The translations under genes and the position numbers were made by a program. Source: DASTHS01 sp035718085 (GTDB taxonomy: Bacteria; Actinomycetota; Acidimicrobiia; Acidimicrobiales; Palsa-688). Taken from it: a stretch of DNA of 17,242 nt. Every line of letters starts with the position of its first letter. The first letter of the stretch is position 1. Positions 1-7,142 of this stretch are shown here, in pieces. The DNA is taken from assembly GCA_035718085.1 (NCBI GenBank), contig DASTHS010000071.1, forward strand, positions 1-17,242, read 5' to 3'. A model generated the notes under the pieces. The model worked only from the letters and a program-made list of their open reading frames with translations. It made no database searches and was not told the DNA's origin.

Positions 1-388
1 CCGAGCGGATGGCGGGACCGTCGTCGCCGCCCCAGGCGACGATGGTGGCGTCGAGGTGTTCGGCGGCCGCGACCGCCTCGGCGCCGAGGGTCGAGAGCCG
101 GTGGGTCGTGCTGATCTCGGCCATCCGGTAGGCGAGCGTGCGCAGGGGCACCACCTCCACGCCGGCGGGGAGCGCCAGCAGCGTGCGGCCGAGGGCCCGT
201 CGCTGTGCCGGTGGCCACGACCCGGTGGGCGCCTCGCCTCGGGTGGAGACGACGCTCTTGGGCAGCCGGTACAGGGAGAGGTCGGTGGTGGCCGGCTCGT
301 GGGCGCGAAAGGAGGCGGCCGAGGACTTCTCCGACGTCGTCGGCGAGAGGTCTCTGAGCAGGTGGTCGTCGAGGAGGGAGCGGGTCAT
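1..388 (-). CDS. PIN-domain toxin (VapC-like), partial, 3' end outside window
   Basis: The reading frame is open from ATG at 388 to the window edge, giving 129 residues. It follows the antitoxin with its ATG overlapping that gene's TGA by one base (TGATG), so the two are translationally coupled. PIN-like features are an N-terminal hydrophobic strand with acidic residues (SLLDDHLL, D7/D8), a central E91 and a C-terminal segment (LGAEAVAAAEHLDATIVAWGGDD) with E104 and D122/D123, at the spacing expected of PIN metal ligands. PIN toxins of VapBC modules are Mg-dependent RNases that cleave tRNA or rRNA. The middle (about residues 15-75) is divergent from canonical VapC. The family call rests on pattern recognition plus gene context; the last strand is missing because the window ends. 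Confidence 0.68.
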   Translation of the reverse strand, partial: MTRSLLDDHLLRDLSPTTSEKSSAASFRAHEPATTDLSLYRLPKSVVSTRGEAPTGSWPPAQRRALGRTLLALPAGVEVVPLRTLAYRMAEISTTHRLSTLGAEAVAAAEHLDATIVAWGGDDGPAIRS

Positions 389-624
389 CAGGTGCCGAGG
401 TCGGGATCGCCGGCGAGCGCGCGAACTCGGTCTGCGTGCTCGTCGCGGGTGAGGAGGTCGCTGAGGAGGTGCCTGCCTTCGCCTTTGGGCACCGCCAGGA
501 CGCCGAAGCCGAGGTCGAGCACGTCGACGGGGCCACCGTTGTCGAGGCTCCATCGGTGGCGGGCAGCGGCCGGGGGCGACATCTGCCCGGACGCTGAGAC
601 GACGTGCTGCACGACGTCGCTCAC
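388..624 (-). CDS. AbrB/SpoVT-like antitoxin of a VapBC-type module
   Basis: A 78-residue protein starting at GTG 624. Residues 7-48 (HVVSASGQMSPPAAARHRW then GGPVDVLDLGFGVLAVP) have the signature of a swapped-hairpin AbrB/MazE-type DNA-binding domain: a V-x-x-S/G-Q-M/I start, a P-A-x-x-R-x-x-W/L helix and a D-x-L-D-L-G hairpin. The acidic C-terminal tail (about 50-78) would be the toxin-neutralising region. Such antitoxins bind their toxin and repress their own promoter. The gene lies directly upstream of and coupled to the PIN toxin, and an 8-bp inverted repeat lies 11-41 bases before its start, consistent with autoregulation. There is no good Shine-Dalgarno sequence before the GTG, so the exact start is less certain than the gene. 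Confidence 0.78.
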   Translation of the reverse strand: MSDVVQHVVSASGQMSPPAAARHRWSLDNGGPVDVLDLGFGVLAVPKGEGRHLLSDLLTRDEHADRVRALAGDPDLGT

Positions 625-634
625 GCTCGAAGGC

Positions 635-665
635 CACTTGGTAGCCGACCCCGGCCCACCAAGTG
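635..665. promoter_or_regulatory. Inverted repeat upstream of the antitoxin; candidate operator
   Basis: The arms cacttggt (635-642) and accaagtg (658-665) are perfect inverted copies with a 15-base spacer. They sit 11-41 bases before the antitoxin GTG, where the promoter of the TA operon must lie. AbrB-type antitoxins bind symmetric sites of this kind; the operator role is inferred. Confidence 0.5.
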
Positions 666-825
666 CCTGCCCCCCATGCGGCGCAGATGGGCCGGTGGTG
701 GTGTGGGAACGGCTACCGGTCGATGTCGACGACGAGGGCAGTGCGGTCTCTGCTCAGCGCGCTGGCGCCCCGGGCGGCGCGGCGCTCAGCGCGCCCGCCC
801 GGCGCACGCCGCGGCGGGCACCTGG

Positions 826-831
826 CAACAT
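826..831 (+). promoter_or_regulatory. -10-like element (CAACAT) for the P450 gene
   Basis: CAACAT lies 6 bases before the GTG at 838, the spacing expected if transcription begins at or within a base of the start codon. No Shine-Dalgarno sequence is present. It supports GTG 838 as the start. Confidence 0.4.
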
Positions 832-837
832 GCGCAG

Positions 838-2100
838 GTGCCGACCGACCCCCAGGTGATCGCCGACCCCGCCTTCTGGCACCAGCCGCTGGCCGACCGG
901 ATGCGGGGCTTCGCCGAGCTGCGCGAGCAGGGCCCGTTCCTCCCGGTGCGGGTGACCGACACCGTCTTCGGGGTCGACCTCGAGTTCCACGCCGTCACGC
1001 GCATGGCCGAGCTGCTCGAGATCAGCCGGCGGCCGCAGGACTTCTGCTCGGGCCAGGGCTCGACGTCGATCGCCGACCTGCCGACCGAGGCCGCCGAGTT
1101 CTTCGGCTCGTTCATCGTGATGGACGACCCCCGCCACACGCGGCTGCGCAACATCGTCTCCCGCTCGTTCACCCCCCGGGCGCTGCAGGGGGTGCTCGAC
1201 TCGGTGGAGCGCATCTGCACCGAGGTGATCGACGGGTTCGCCGGCGACGGGGAGGCCGACCTCGTCGAGGTGCTGTCCCAGCCGTTCCCTCTGCTGGTCA
1301 TCTGCGACATGATGGGCATCCCCCGCAGCGAGTTCGACACGGTGCTCAAGGCCACCAACGTGATCCTCGGCGCGGGCGACCCCGACATGGTCGGCACCGA
1401 CGCCACCAACATCATGGAGGCGCTGCTCGGCGCGGGGATGACCCTCGCCGGCCTCATGAACGAGATGGCCGAGCACCGGCGCAAGGACCCGACCGACGAC
1501 CTCACCTCCGCGCTCGTGCACAGCGACATCGGCGAGGACAGCCTGTCCCCCGAGGAGCTGGCCGCCTTCTTCATCCTCCTCGCCGTCGCCGGGAACGACA
1601 CCACCCGGACGGCCATCAGCCACGGCGTCAACCTGCTGGCGCAGAACCCCGACCAGAAGGCCATCTGGCAGGCCGACCTCGACGGGGTGACCCGCACGGC
1701 GGTCGAGGAGATCGTGCGGGTCGCCGCGCCGGTGGTGTTCATGCGCCGCACCGCCACGCGGGACGTCGAGATCTCCGGGACCAAGCTGTCGGAGGGCGAC
1801 CGCGTGGTGCTCTTCTACGGCGCCGCCAACCGCGACCCACGGGTCTTCGACGACCCCGAGTCGTTCCTCGTCCGCCGCCAGCCCAACGACCACGTCGGCT
1901 TCGGGGGCCCCGGCCCGCACTTCTGCCTCGGCGCGCACCTGGCCCGCCGCGAGCTGGCGGTGGCCTTCCGCCAACTGCTCACCCGGCTGCCCGACCTCGA
2001 GCTGGCGGGTGACCCGGTGCCGTTGCAGTCGATGGGCATCCCGCTGGTCGGCGGCATGAAGCACCTCCCCGTGCGCTTCACCCCCGCTCCGGCGGCCTGA
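838..2100 (+). CDS. Cytochrome P450, CYP124/CYP125-like
   Basis: A 420-residue soluble bacterial-type P450 and haem monooxygenase. The I-helix oxygen-activation motif is AGNDTT (251-256), the K-helix ExxR is E291-R294, and the haem-ligand loop is FGGPGPHFCLG with C363 as thiolate ligand. The C-terminal half (RRTATRDVEI..., GAANRDPRVF..., HVGFGG) closely resembles the CYP124/125/142 group, whose members oxidise the terminal carbon of methyl-branched lipids and sterol side chains; the substrate here is not determinable. Ferredoxin and ferredoxin reductase partners are not in the window. The frame is open far upstream, but residues before GTG 838 are low-complexity Arg/Ala/Pro and unlike a P450. 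Length and the -10-like hexamer support 838; ATG 901 would delete the conserved N-terminus. Confidence 0.93.
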   Translation: MPTDPQVIADPAFWHQPLADRMRGFAELREQGPFLPVRVTDTVFGVDLEFHAVTRMAELLEISRRPQDFCSGQGSTSIADLPTEAAEFFGSFIVMDDPRHTRLRNIVSRSFTPRALQGVLDSVERICTEVIDGFAGDGEADLVEVLSQPFPLLVICDMMGIPRSEFDTVLKATNVILGAGDPDMVGTDATNIMEALLGAGMTLAGLMNEMAEHRRKDPTDDLTSALVHSDIGEDSLSPEELAAFFILLAVAGNDTTRTAISHGVNLLAQNPDQKAIWQADLDGVTRTAVEEIVRVAAPVVFMRRTATRDVEISGTKLSEGDRVVLFYGAANRDPRVFDDPESFLVRRQPNDHVGFGGPGPHFCLGAHLARRELAVAFRQLLTRLPDLELAGDPVPLQSMGIPLVGGMKHLPVRFTPAPAA

Positions 2101-2152
2101 GCCCGTCGGCGGGGCACTCGCCGCCGCCCGGACGGCGACCGGCGACCGGCGC

Positions 2153-3781
2153 TCAGCCGGTGGCCGCGGCCGGGCCCGGCGAGGCGGGGGCGTCGTCGAC
2201 GCGCACCACGAGCACAGCGACGTCGTCGCGGCGGTGCCGGCCGGCGTCGGCGCCCAGCACGGCGGCGCAGAGGGCATCTGCGCCGGGGCCGTCGGCGGCC
2301 GAGAGGGTGCCCCGCAGCCCCTCGATGGCCCGGGTGAGGTCGCCGCCGGGCACCTCGACCAGGCCGTCGGTGTAGAGCAGCAGGGCGTCGCCCGCCTCCA
2401 GCGCACAGGTGGCGGTGGGGCGAGGGCCGACGACGGGGGCGCCGAGCAGCGGTGAGCCGCCCTCGTCGAGCTCGCGGACGCTGCCGTCGGGCCGGCGCAG
2501 CAGCGGGGGCAGGTGCCCGGCGTTGGCCCAGGTCAGGCGACGGGCGCCGTGGGGGTCGGGCTGGTCGAGCACGCCGTAGACGACGGTCACCACCGCCGGG
2601 ATGGCGAAGGTGTCGAGGAAGCGGCCCATGCGCTCGAGCGCCGTCGCCGGGTCACTGCCCTCGGAGGCGAACCCCCGCAGCACCGAGCGCAGCTGCGCCA
2701 TGACCGCAGCGGCTTCCACGTCGTGGCCCATGACGTCGCCGATGGCGACGCCGGTCGCCCCCGACGGCAGGGCGAACACGTCGAACCAGTCGCCGCCCAC
2801 CGCCTGCAGGTCGGAGCCGGTGACGTAGCCCGAGGCGATGTCGAGCCCGGCGACGGCGGGGATGTCGGGCAGGAGCCGGCGCTGCAGGGCTTCGGCGAAG
2901 CGGTGCTCCTGGCGGAGCGCCTCTTCGGTCGCGTCGCGGCGACGGGCCATGCCCTCGACGAGCAACAGCACCAGCACCGAGGCGGCGACGCCCACCGCCA
3001 GCGCCACCCACTGGGCCGAGGCGGCCACGGAGCCGACGAGGGGCTGGGATGCTTTCACCCCGGTGAGCCACCGGATGTCGCCGACGCGGAGGGGGGCGTA
3101 GCTGACAGCTCCCCGGAGGGGCAGGTGGCCGGTGGTGGCGACCAGCACCTGCGCCGGGTCGGGGTGGTCGCTGGTGTAGAGCACGACCCGCAGCTCGCTG
3201 AACGGCGAGGTCGTCGCGCCCTGCGGCGGGCGCACCGGGCCGAGCAACGACTGCCGGTAGAGGGCGGTGCCGTCCCGGACGGCCAGCGCCAGCCCGACGG
3301 CGCGGACCCCGCCGACCCGGTAGATGCCCGACGCGGTGATCTGCGTGCCTGCCAGGGCCGCCCGCACGGCGACCGCCGAGGGCCCCGAGAGCACCGACCC
3401 GACGGGCAGCCCGGTGCCGGCGGCGGCCACCACGACCAGCCCGGCAGGGCCTGGCCGCACCAGCGCCAGGCCGGCCGGGCCGCCGCCGATGCTCGTGAGG
3501 GCCGTGTCGGCCTCCCGGTCGAAGCCCGCCTGCCCGTCGATCACCACGTTGCTGGCCAGCAGCGCCAGCGACGCCCGGGCCGAGGTCAGGGAGTCGGCCA
3601 GCACCAGGCTGACCTCGTTGGCCCGCTCGGCGAGCAGGCGGCGCTCCTGGTTGGCCACGATCGTGTGGGAGAAGGTGGTCACCGCCGCGGTGACCACCAA
3701 CAGCACCAGGAACACGGCGATGGGCAGGCGGTGCAGCCGGCGTGGCGACCATCCGCCGCCCAGGTCGCCGTCGGTCGCCAC
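2153..3781 (-). CDS. Membrane-bound PP2C-type (SpoIIE/RsbU) serine phosphatase
   Basis: A 542-residue protein. A first membrane helix (about 20-42) and a second (about 253-276) enclose an extracytoplasmic domain of roughly 210 residues, a likely sensor. After a charged linker (277-300) comes a SpoIIE-type phosphatase domain (about 300-530). Its metal-binding motifs are intact: VGGDWFD (D331), GDVMGHD (D349), NAGHLPP, LLLYTDGL (D472) and the final RDDVAV (D519/D520). Such enzymes dephosphorylate anti-anti-sigma (STAS) proteins in partner-switching pathways, here presumably in response to an external cue. No HAMP domain is evident between helix 2 and the catalytic part. An RsbW-type protein lies at 6756. 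The start is GTG 3781, with CACAAT six bases upstream and no Shine-Dalgarno sequence. Confidence 0.93.
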   Translation of the reverse strand: MATDGDLGGGWSPRRLHRLPIAVFLVLLVVTAAVTTFSHTIVANQERRLLAERANEVSLVLADSLTSARASLALLASNVVIDGQAGFDREADTALTSIGGGPAGLALVRPGPAGLVVVAAAGTGLPVGSVLSGPSAVAVRAALAGTQITASGIYRVGGVRAVGLALAVRDGTALYRQSLLGPVRPPQGATTSPFSELRVVLYTSDHPDPAQVLVATTGHLPLRGAVSYAPLRVGDIRWLTGVKASQPLVGSVAASAQWVALAVGVAASVLVLLLVEGMARRRDATEEALRQEHRFAEALQRRLLPDIPAVAGLDIASGYVTGSDLQAVGGDWFDVFALPSGATGVAIGDVMGHDVEAAAVMAQLRSVLRGFASEGSDPATALERMGRFLDTFAIPAVVTVVYGVLDQPDPHGARRLTWANAGHLPPLLRRPDGSVRELDEGGSPLLGAPVVGPRPTATCALEAGDALLLYTDGLVEVPGGDLTRAIEGLRGTLSAADGPGADALCAAVLGADAGRHRRDDVAVLVVRVDDAPASPGPAAATG

Positions 3782-3787
3782 GGGGGG

Positions 3788-3793
3788 ATTGTG
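3788..3793 (-). promoter_or_regulatory. -10-like element (CACAAT) for the phosphatase gene
   Basis: Read on the minus strand, CACAAT is followed by six C and then the GTG start at 3781. This suggests a leaderless transcript. Confidence 0.4.
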
Positions 3794-3869
3794 GCAGGCG
3801 GACCCCGGGTGCAGCGCCGACCTGACGTGGCGGGGGCGGGGCCACCCCTCGGCCGTCGACGGGCAGGGC

Positions 3870-3875
3870 TACCGT
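3870..3875 (+). promoter_or_regulatory. -10 element (TACCGT) for the methyltransferase gene
   Basis: TACCGT ends six bases before the GTG at 3882 and there is no ribosome binding site, consistent with leaderless transcription. It fits the TANNNT consensus of actinobacterial primary sigma factors. Confidence 0.5.
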
Positions 3876-3881
3876 GGCGGG

Positions 3882-5330
3882 GTGCGGCGCGAGGGCAGCC
3901 CCGGCCGGGGGGAAGCCGGCGCGTCGCGGGGCCGGCGGGGCACGGCGACCAGCGCGTTCGGCGTCGGGCGCCGCGAGGGCCACGACGCCTCCGACTTCTA
4001 CGCCCGCTTCCCGGCCAAGGCGCTCTCGTCGGACGACCAGGTCGAGGGCCCCGTCGACCTCGACGACCCTCTGATCTGCGGCGACAGCCGGGCCATGACC
4101 GCCCTGCCCGACAACTCGGTGGCCCTGGTGGTGACCTCGCCGCCGTACTTCGCCGGGAAGGCCTACGAGCAGGCGCTGGGCGAGGGCGTGATCCCCGCCT
4201 CCTACGCCGACTACCTGGCGATGCTGCGCGACGTGTTCGCCGAGTGCGCCCGGGTGCTCGAGCCGGGCGGCCGCATCGCCGTCAACGTGGCCAACCTGGG
4301 CCGCAAGCCGTACCGGTCGCTGGCGGCTGACGTCGTGCGCATCCTCGACGACGACCTCGGCCTGCTGCTGCGCGGGGAGGTGGTGTGGGTCAAGGCCGAG
4401 GGGGCCGGCGGCAGCTGCGCCTGGGGCTCGTACCGCTCGCCCACCAACCCGGTGCTGCGCGACGTCACCGAACGGGTGATCATCGCCTCGAAGGGCCGCT
4501 TCGACCGGGCCCGCAGCATCGATCGCCGGCGGGCCGAGGGGCTGCCGCACCGGGCGACGGTCACCACCGACGAGTTCCTCGACGCCACCCTCGACCTCTG
4601 GCAGCTGCCGGCGGAGTCGGCCACGCGCGTCGGCCACCCGGCGCCGTTCCCCGTCGAGCTGCCCCGCCGGCTCATCGAGCTCTACACCTTCGAGGGCGAC
4701 CTGGTGCTCGACCCCTTCCTGGGCTCGGGCACCACGGCGGTGGCCGCCCACCTCACCGGCCGCCGCTACGCCGGCTACGACTCCGAGCCCGCCTACCTCG
4801 AGGTGGCCCGCCGCCGCCTGGCCGACGCGGGGGCGGGGGCGCCACCCGCCCACCAGCCGGTCGACCCGCTCGTCGCGGACGGCAGGGCGGCGCCGGAGGT
4901 GGCCGTCGCCGTGCTCGCCGCCGCCGGCTTCACCGTGGTGGGGCGCGACGAGAAGGTGGCCGGCGTCGGGGCGGCGGTCTCCGTCACCGCCGACGACGCC
5001 GCCGGCCGGCGGTGGTGCTTCGACGTCACCGGTGGGTTCCGCACCGGCACGAGCGGCCTGGCCCGCACCGACACCCTCTGGAAGGCCCTCGGCCGGGCCG
5101 CGGTGCTGCAGGCCGCCGGCCGGCGGCCCCTGGTGCTGCTCAGCACCGAGCTGCCGCGCCGCCGCTCGAGCGGGGACAAGGCGCTGCGGCTGCTGGGCCC
5201 CGCCGCGCTCCACGACGTGGTCGCGCTCGTCGACCCCGAGGGGCGCGCCCGGCTGGGCCGCTACGGCGCCGGTGAGGGCTACGGCGCCCCACTGCCGGGG
5301 TTCTGGTCGGCCTCCGACCTCCCCGCCTGA
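3882..5330 (+). CDS. Beta-class DNA methyltransferase (N4-cytosine/N6-adenine type) with extra C-terminal domain
   Basis: A 482-residue protein. Catalytic motif IV is TSPPY (85-89); the SAM-binding motif I DPFLGSGTT (277-285) comes after it. This IV-before-I order defines the beta class (DNA_methylase N4/N6 family). The Ser-Pro-Pro-Tyr form is commoner in N4-cytosine enzymes, but target base and sequence cannot be read from the protein. An N-terminal stretch SAFGVGRREGHDASDFYARF (24-43) precedes the catalytic fold. Residues about 335-482 form a further alpha/beta domain containing WCFDVTGGF and RTDTLWKALGRA, not needed for methylation and resembling the core of a nuclease-like fold without clear catalytic residues. 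No restriction enzyme is adjacent, so it looks solitary. The last 52 bases overlap the convergent transporter gene. The GTG start is supported by the TACCGT box. Confidence 0.9.
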   Translation: MRREGSPGRGEAGASRGRRGTATSAFGVGRREGHDASDFYARFPAKALSSDDQVEGPVDLDDPLICGDSRAMTALPDNSVALVVTSPPYFAGKAYEQALGEGVIPASYADYLAMLRDVFAECARVLEPGGRIAVNVANLGRKPYRSLAADVVRILDDDLGLLLRGEVVWVKAEGAGGSCAWGSYRSPTNPVLRDVTERVIIASKGRFDRARSIDRRRAEGLPHRATVTTDEFLDATLDLWQLPAESATRVGHPAPFPVELPRRLIELYTFEGDLVLDPFLGSGTTAVAAHLTGRRYAGYDSEPAYLEVARRRLADAGAGAPPAHQPVDPLVADGRAAPEVAVAVLAAAGFTVVGRDEKVAGVGAAVSVTADDAAGRRWCFDVTGGFRTGTSGLARTDTLWKALGRAAVLQAAGRRPLVLLSTELPRRRSSGDKALRLLGPAALHDVVALVDPEGRARLGRYGAGEGYGAPLPGFWSASDLPA

Positions 5331-6628
5331 CCGGCCCCGAACCCGCCGAAGCCGCCCGGGCCGCCCAGCGCCAGCGCCCCGGCGGCCGGGTCGAGGTCGT
5401 AGGCGCTCTCCTCGAACAGGGCCAGGTCGAGCCCGGTCCGCTCGTCGGCCTCGCTCACCCGCAGGCCGATGGTCGCCCGCACGGCCAGGGCGATCACGCC
5501 GGTGACGACCGCCGAGTAGGCGCCCACGGTCACCACGGCGAGGGCCTGGTGGCCGAGCAGCGTCAGCCCGCCACCGTAGGCCAGGCCGTCCGCCCCCGCC
5601 GCCGACCGGGTGGCCACCACCCCGACCAGCAGCGTGCCGAGCAGGCCGGCGACGCCGTGCACGGCGAGCACGTCGAGGGAGTCGTCGAGGCGGAGGCGGT
5701 ACTTGATGCCGACGGCGAGGGCGCACACCGTCCCGGCGAGCACGCCGATGAGGGTGGCGCCGGCGATGCTGACGTAGCCGCACGCCGGGGTGATGGCCAC
5801 CGCCCCGGCGATGGCGCCGCTGATGGCGCCGAGGGTGGTGGGCTTGCCGGTGCGCACCCGCTCCACGGCGATCCATGCCAGCAGGGCGGCGGCCGTCGCC
5901 GTGTTGGTGGTGACGAAGGCGGTGCCGGCGCCGGCGGCGGTCAGCGCCGAGCCGGCGTTGAACCCGAACCAGCCGAACCACAAGATGCCGCCGCCGACCA
6001 CCGTCAGGGGGATGCTGTGCGGGCGCATGAGCGCGCCCGGCCACCCGCGTCGGTGGCCGAGCACCAGGGCGAGCACGGCACCGGCGACCCCCGCGTTGAG
6101 CTCGACCACCGTGCCGCCGGCGAAGTCCTCGGTGCCGAGCCGGGCCAGCCAGCCGGTCGGCGAGAACACCCAGTGGGCGACGGGCACGTAGACCAGCAGC
6201 ACCCAGGCCACGGTGAAGGCGAGGAACCCCCCGAAGCGCATGCGGTCGGCGCCCGACCCGGTGAGCAGGGCGGGGGTGATGATGGCGAACATCATCTGGA
6301 ACACCACGAACGCGACCGGCGGGATGTGCTGGGCCGTCGCGCCGGTGTAGCCGGGCACCGCCTCGCCCAGGTGGTGCAGGGCGGCGAAGTGCAGCGTCCC
6401 GATGAGCCCGAGGCCGCCGGCGTCGGGCCCGAAGGCGAGGCTGTAGGCGACCCACACCCACAGCAGGCTGACCACCGCCATCACCGCCAGGTTCTGGATC
6501 AGCATGCCGAGCACGTTGGCCCGGCGCACCATGCCCCCGTAGAACAGGGCCAGGCCGGGGGTCATGAACAGCACCAGGGCGGCGCTGACGAGCACCCAGG
6601 CGGTGTCGCCCGAGTCGGTGTGCACCAT
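5279..6628 (-). CDS. amt: Ammonium transporter, Amt/MEP/Rh family
   Basis: A 449-residue polytopic inner-membrane protein, about 11 helices, carrying ammonium/ammonia across the membrane as a trimer. Family signatures are present: FMTPGLALFYGGMVR (21-35), DFAGGTVVELNAGVAGAV (168-185), WFGWFGFNAGSA (217-228) and DSLDVLAVHGVAGLLGT (316-332). In AmtB the pore holds two stacked histidines; here the first is replaced by Glu (E176) and the second is kept (H324). The cytoplasmic C-terminus (about 390-449) ends in a Gly-rich tail, GGPGGFGGFG. The start is ATG 6628 with GAAAGG (6637-6642) eight bases upstream; an extension further upstream lacks Amt homology. The usual PII (glnK) partner is absent next door. 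Confidence 0.95.
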   Translation of the reverse strand: MVHTDSGDTAWVLVSAALVLFMTPGLALFYGGMVRRANVLGMLIQNLAVMAVVSLLWVWVAYSLAFGPDAGGLGLIGTLHFAALHHLGEAVPGYTGATAQHIPPVAFVVFQMMFAIITPALLTGSGADRMRFGGFLAFTVAWVLLVYVPVAHWVFSPTGWLARLGTEDFAGGTVVELNAGVAGAVLALVLGHRRGWPGALMRPHSIPLTVVGGGILWFGWFGFNAGSALTAAGAGTAFVTTNTATAAALLAWIAVERVRTGKPTTLGAISGAIAGAVAITPACGYVSIAGATLIGVLAGTVCALAVGIKYRLRLDDSLDVLAVHGVAGLLGTLLVGVVATRSAAGADGLAYGGGLTLLGHQALAVVTVGAYSAVVTGVIALAVRATIGLRVSEADERTGLDLALFEESAYDLDPAAGALALGGPGGFGGFGAGQAGRSEADQNPGSGAP

Positions 6629-6743
6629 TGGGGGGACCTTTCGTCGGCCGGACGGCGGGCGGTCACCGTAGCTCCGGCCCCTGGGTGGCCGCCGCCCGCA
6701 CGGATGTGCCTGGCACCGGATGTTCGGGGTAACACTGTGCGTC

Positions 6744-6750
6744 GAGGAGG
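6744..6750 (+). promoter_or_regulatory. Ribosome binding site (GAGGAGG) of the RsbW-like gene
   Basis: A strong purine-rich Shine-Dalgarno sequence ends five bases before ATG 6756 and decides that start over the in-frame ATG at 6720. Confidence 0.75.
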
Positions 6751-6755
6751 CAGGC

Positions 6756-7121
6756 ATGCGGGCGCAGCACGACTTTCCGGGTGAGCCCGCTGCGGTGTCG
6801 TCGGCCCGCGCCTTCGTCGCCGCCACGCTGGCGGCGTGGGACCTCGACGACCTCGCCGAGGTGGCCGTGCTGCTCACCAGCGAGGTGGTGACCAACGCGG
6901 TGCGCTACGCCCCCGGCACCGTGTCGGTGGCCATCGACGACGAGCGCGAGGTGCGCTTCGAGGTGGGCGACGAGTCGCCCGTGCCACCCAGGCTGCGTGC
7001 GGCCGGGCCCGGCGACGAGGGGGGCCGGGGGCTGCGCCTGCTCGGGTCGCTGGCCCACCGGTGGGGCTGGCGGCCCCGGTCGTCCGGCAAGGTCGTGTGG
7101 TTCACCCTGCTGCGCCCCTGA
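6756..7121 (+). CDS. RsbW-like anti-sigma factor / serine kinase, single HATPase domain
   Basis: A 121-residue protein consisting only of a GHKL ATP-binding fold. The N-box is LLTSEVVTNAVRYA with E43 and N47; a G1-like VGDESP has D72; a G2-like GGRGLRLL lies at 89-96; and KVVWFTLL forms the last strand. Proteins of this type (SpoIIAB/RsbW, HATPase_c_2) hold sigma factors inactive and phosphorylate a STAS-domain antagonist; many actinobacterial copies are orphan regulators. No sigma factor or STAS protein is encoded nearby, but an RsbU-type phosphatase lies about 3 kb away. The start at ATG 6756 is chosen on its strong Shine-Dalgarno sequence. Confidence 0.85.
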   Translation: MRAQHDFPGEPAAVSSARAFVAATLAAWDLDDLAEVAVLLTSEVVTNAVRYAPGTVSVAIDDEREVRFEVGDESPVPPRLRAAGPGDEGGRGLRLLGSLAHRWGWRPRSSGKVVWFTLLRP

Positions 7122-7142
7122 TCGGCGCGCCGGCCGGTCGGC

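Larger units (their letters stand above)
625..837. other. Intergenic region between the TA operon and the P450 gene
   Basis: A 213-base divergent gap. It holds the TA inverted repeat and, at its right end, the P450 -10-like element. The middle (about 670-820) contains several copies of gcgc/ggcgc-rich sequence but no convincing gene on either strand. Confidence 0.5.

Noticed and set aside
2107..2123. Hairpin between the convergent P450 and phosphatase genes as a terminator
   Set aside because: Only a five-base-pair stem (cggcg/cgccg) with a seven-base loop; in DNA this rich in G+C such stems arise by chance.
754..2406. A long minus-strand frame opposite the P450
   Set aside because: It is the antisense of the P450; the translation shows no domain and an unnatural composition of Arg, Gly and Val.
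2513..4330. A 605-residue plus-strand frame opposite the phosphatase
   Set aside because: Gly/His/Asp-rich shadow of the phosphatase, which has complete catalytic motifs on the other strand.
2652..6461. A 1269-residue open frame on the minus strand crossing three genes
   Set aside because: Its translation is Arg/Gly/Pro/Ala-rich low complexity, typical of a shadow frame in high-GC DNA, and it contradicts clear genes in other frames.
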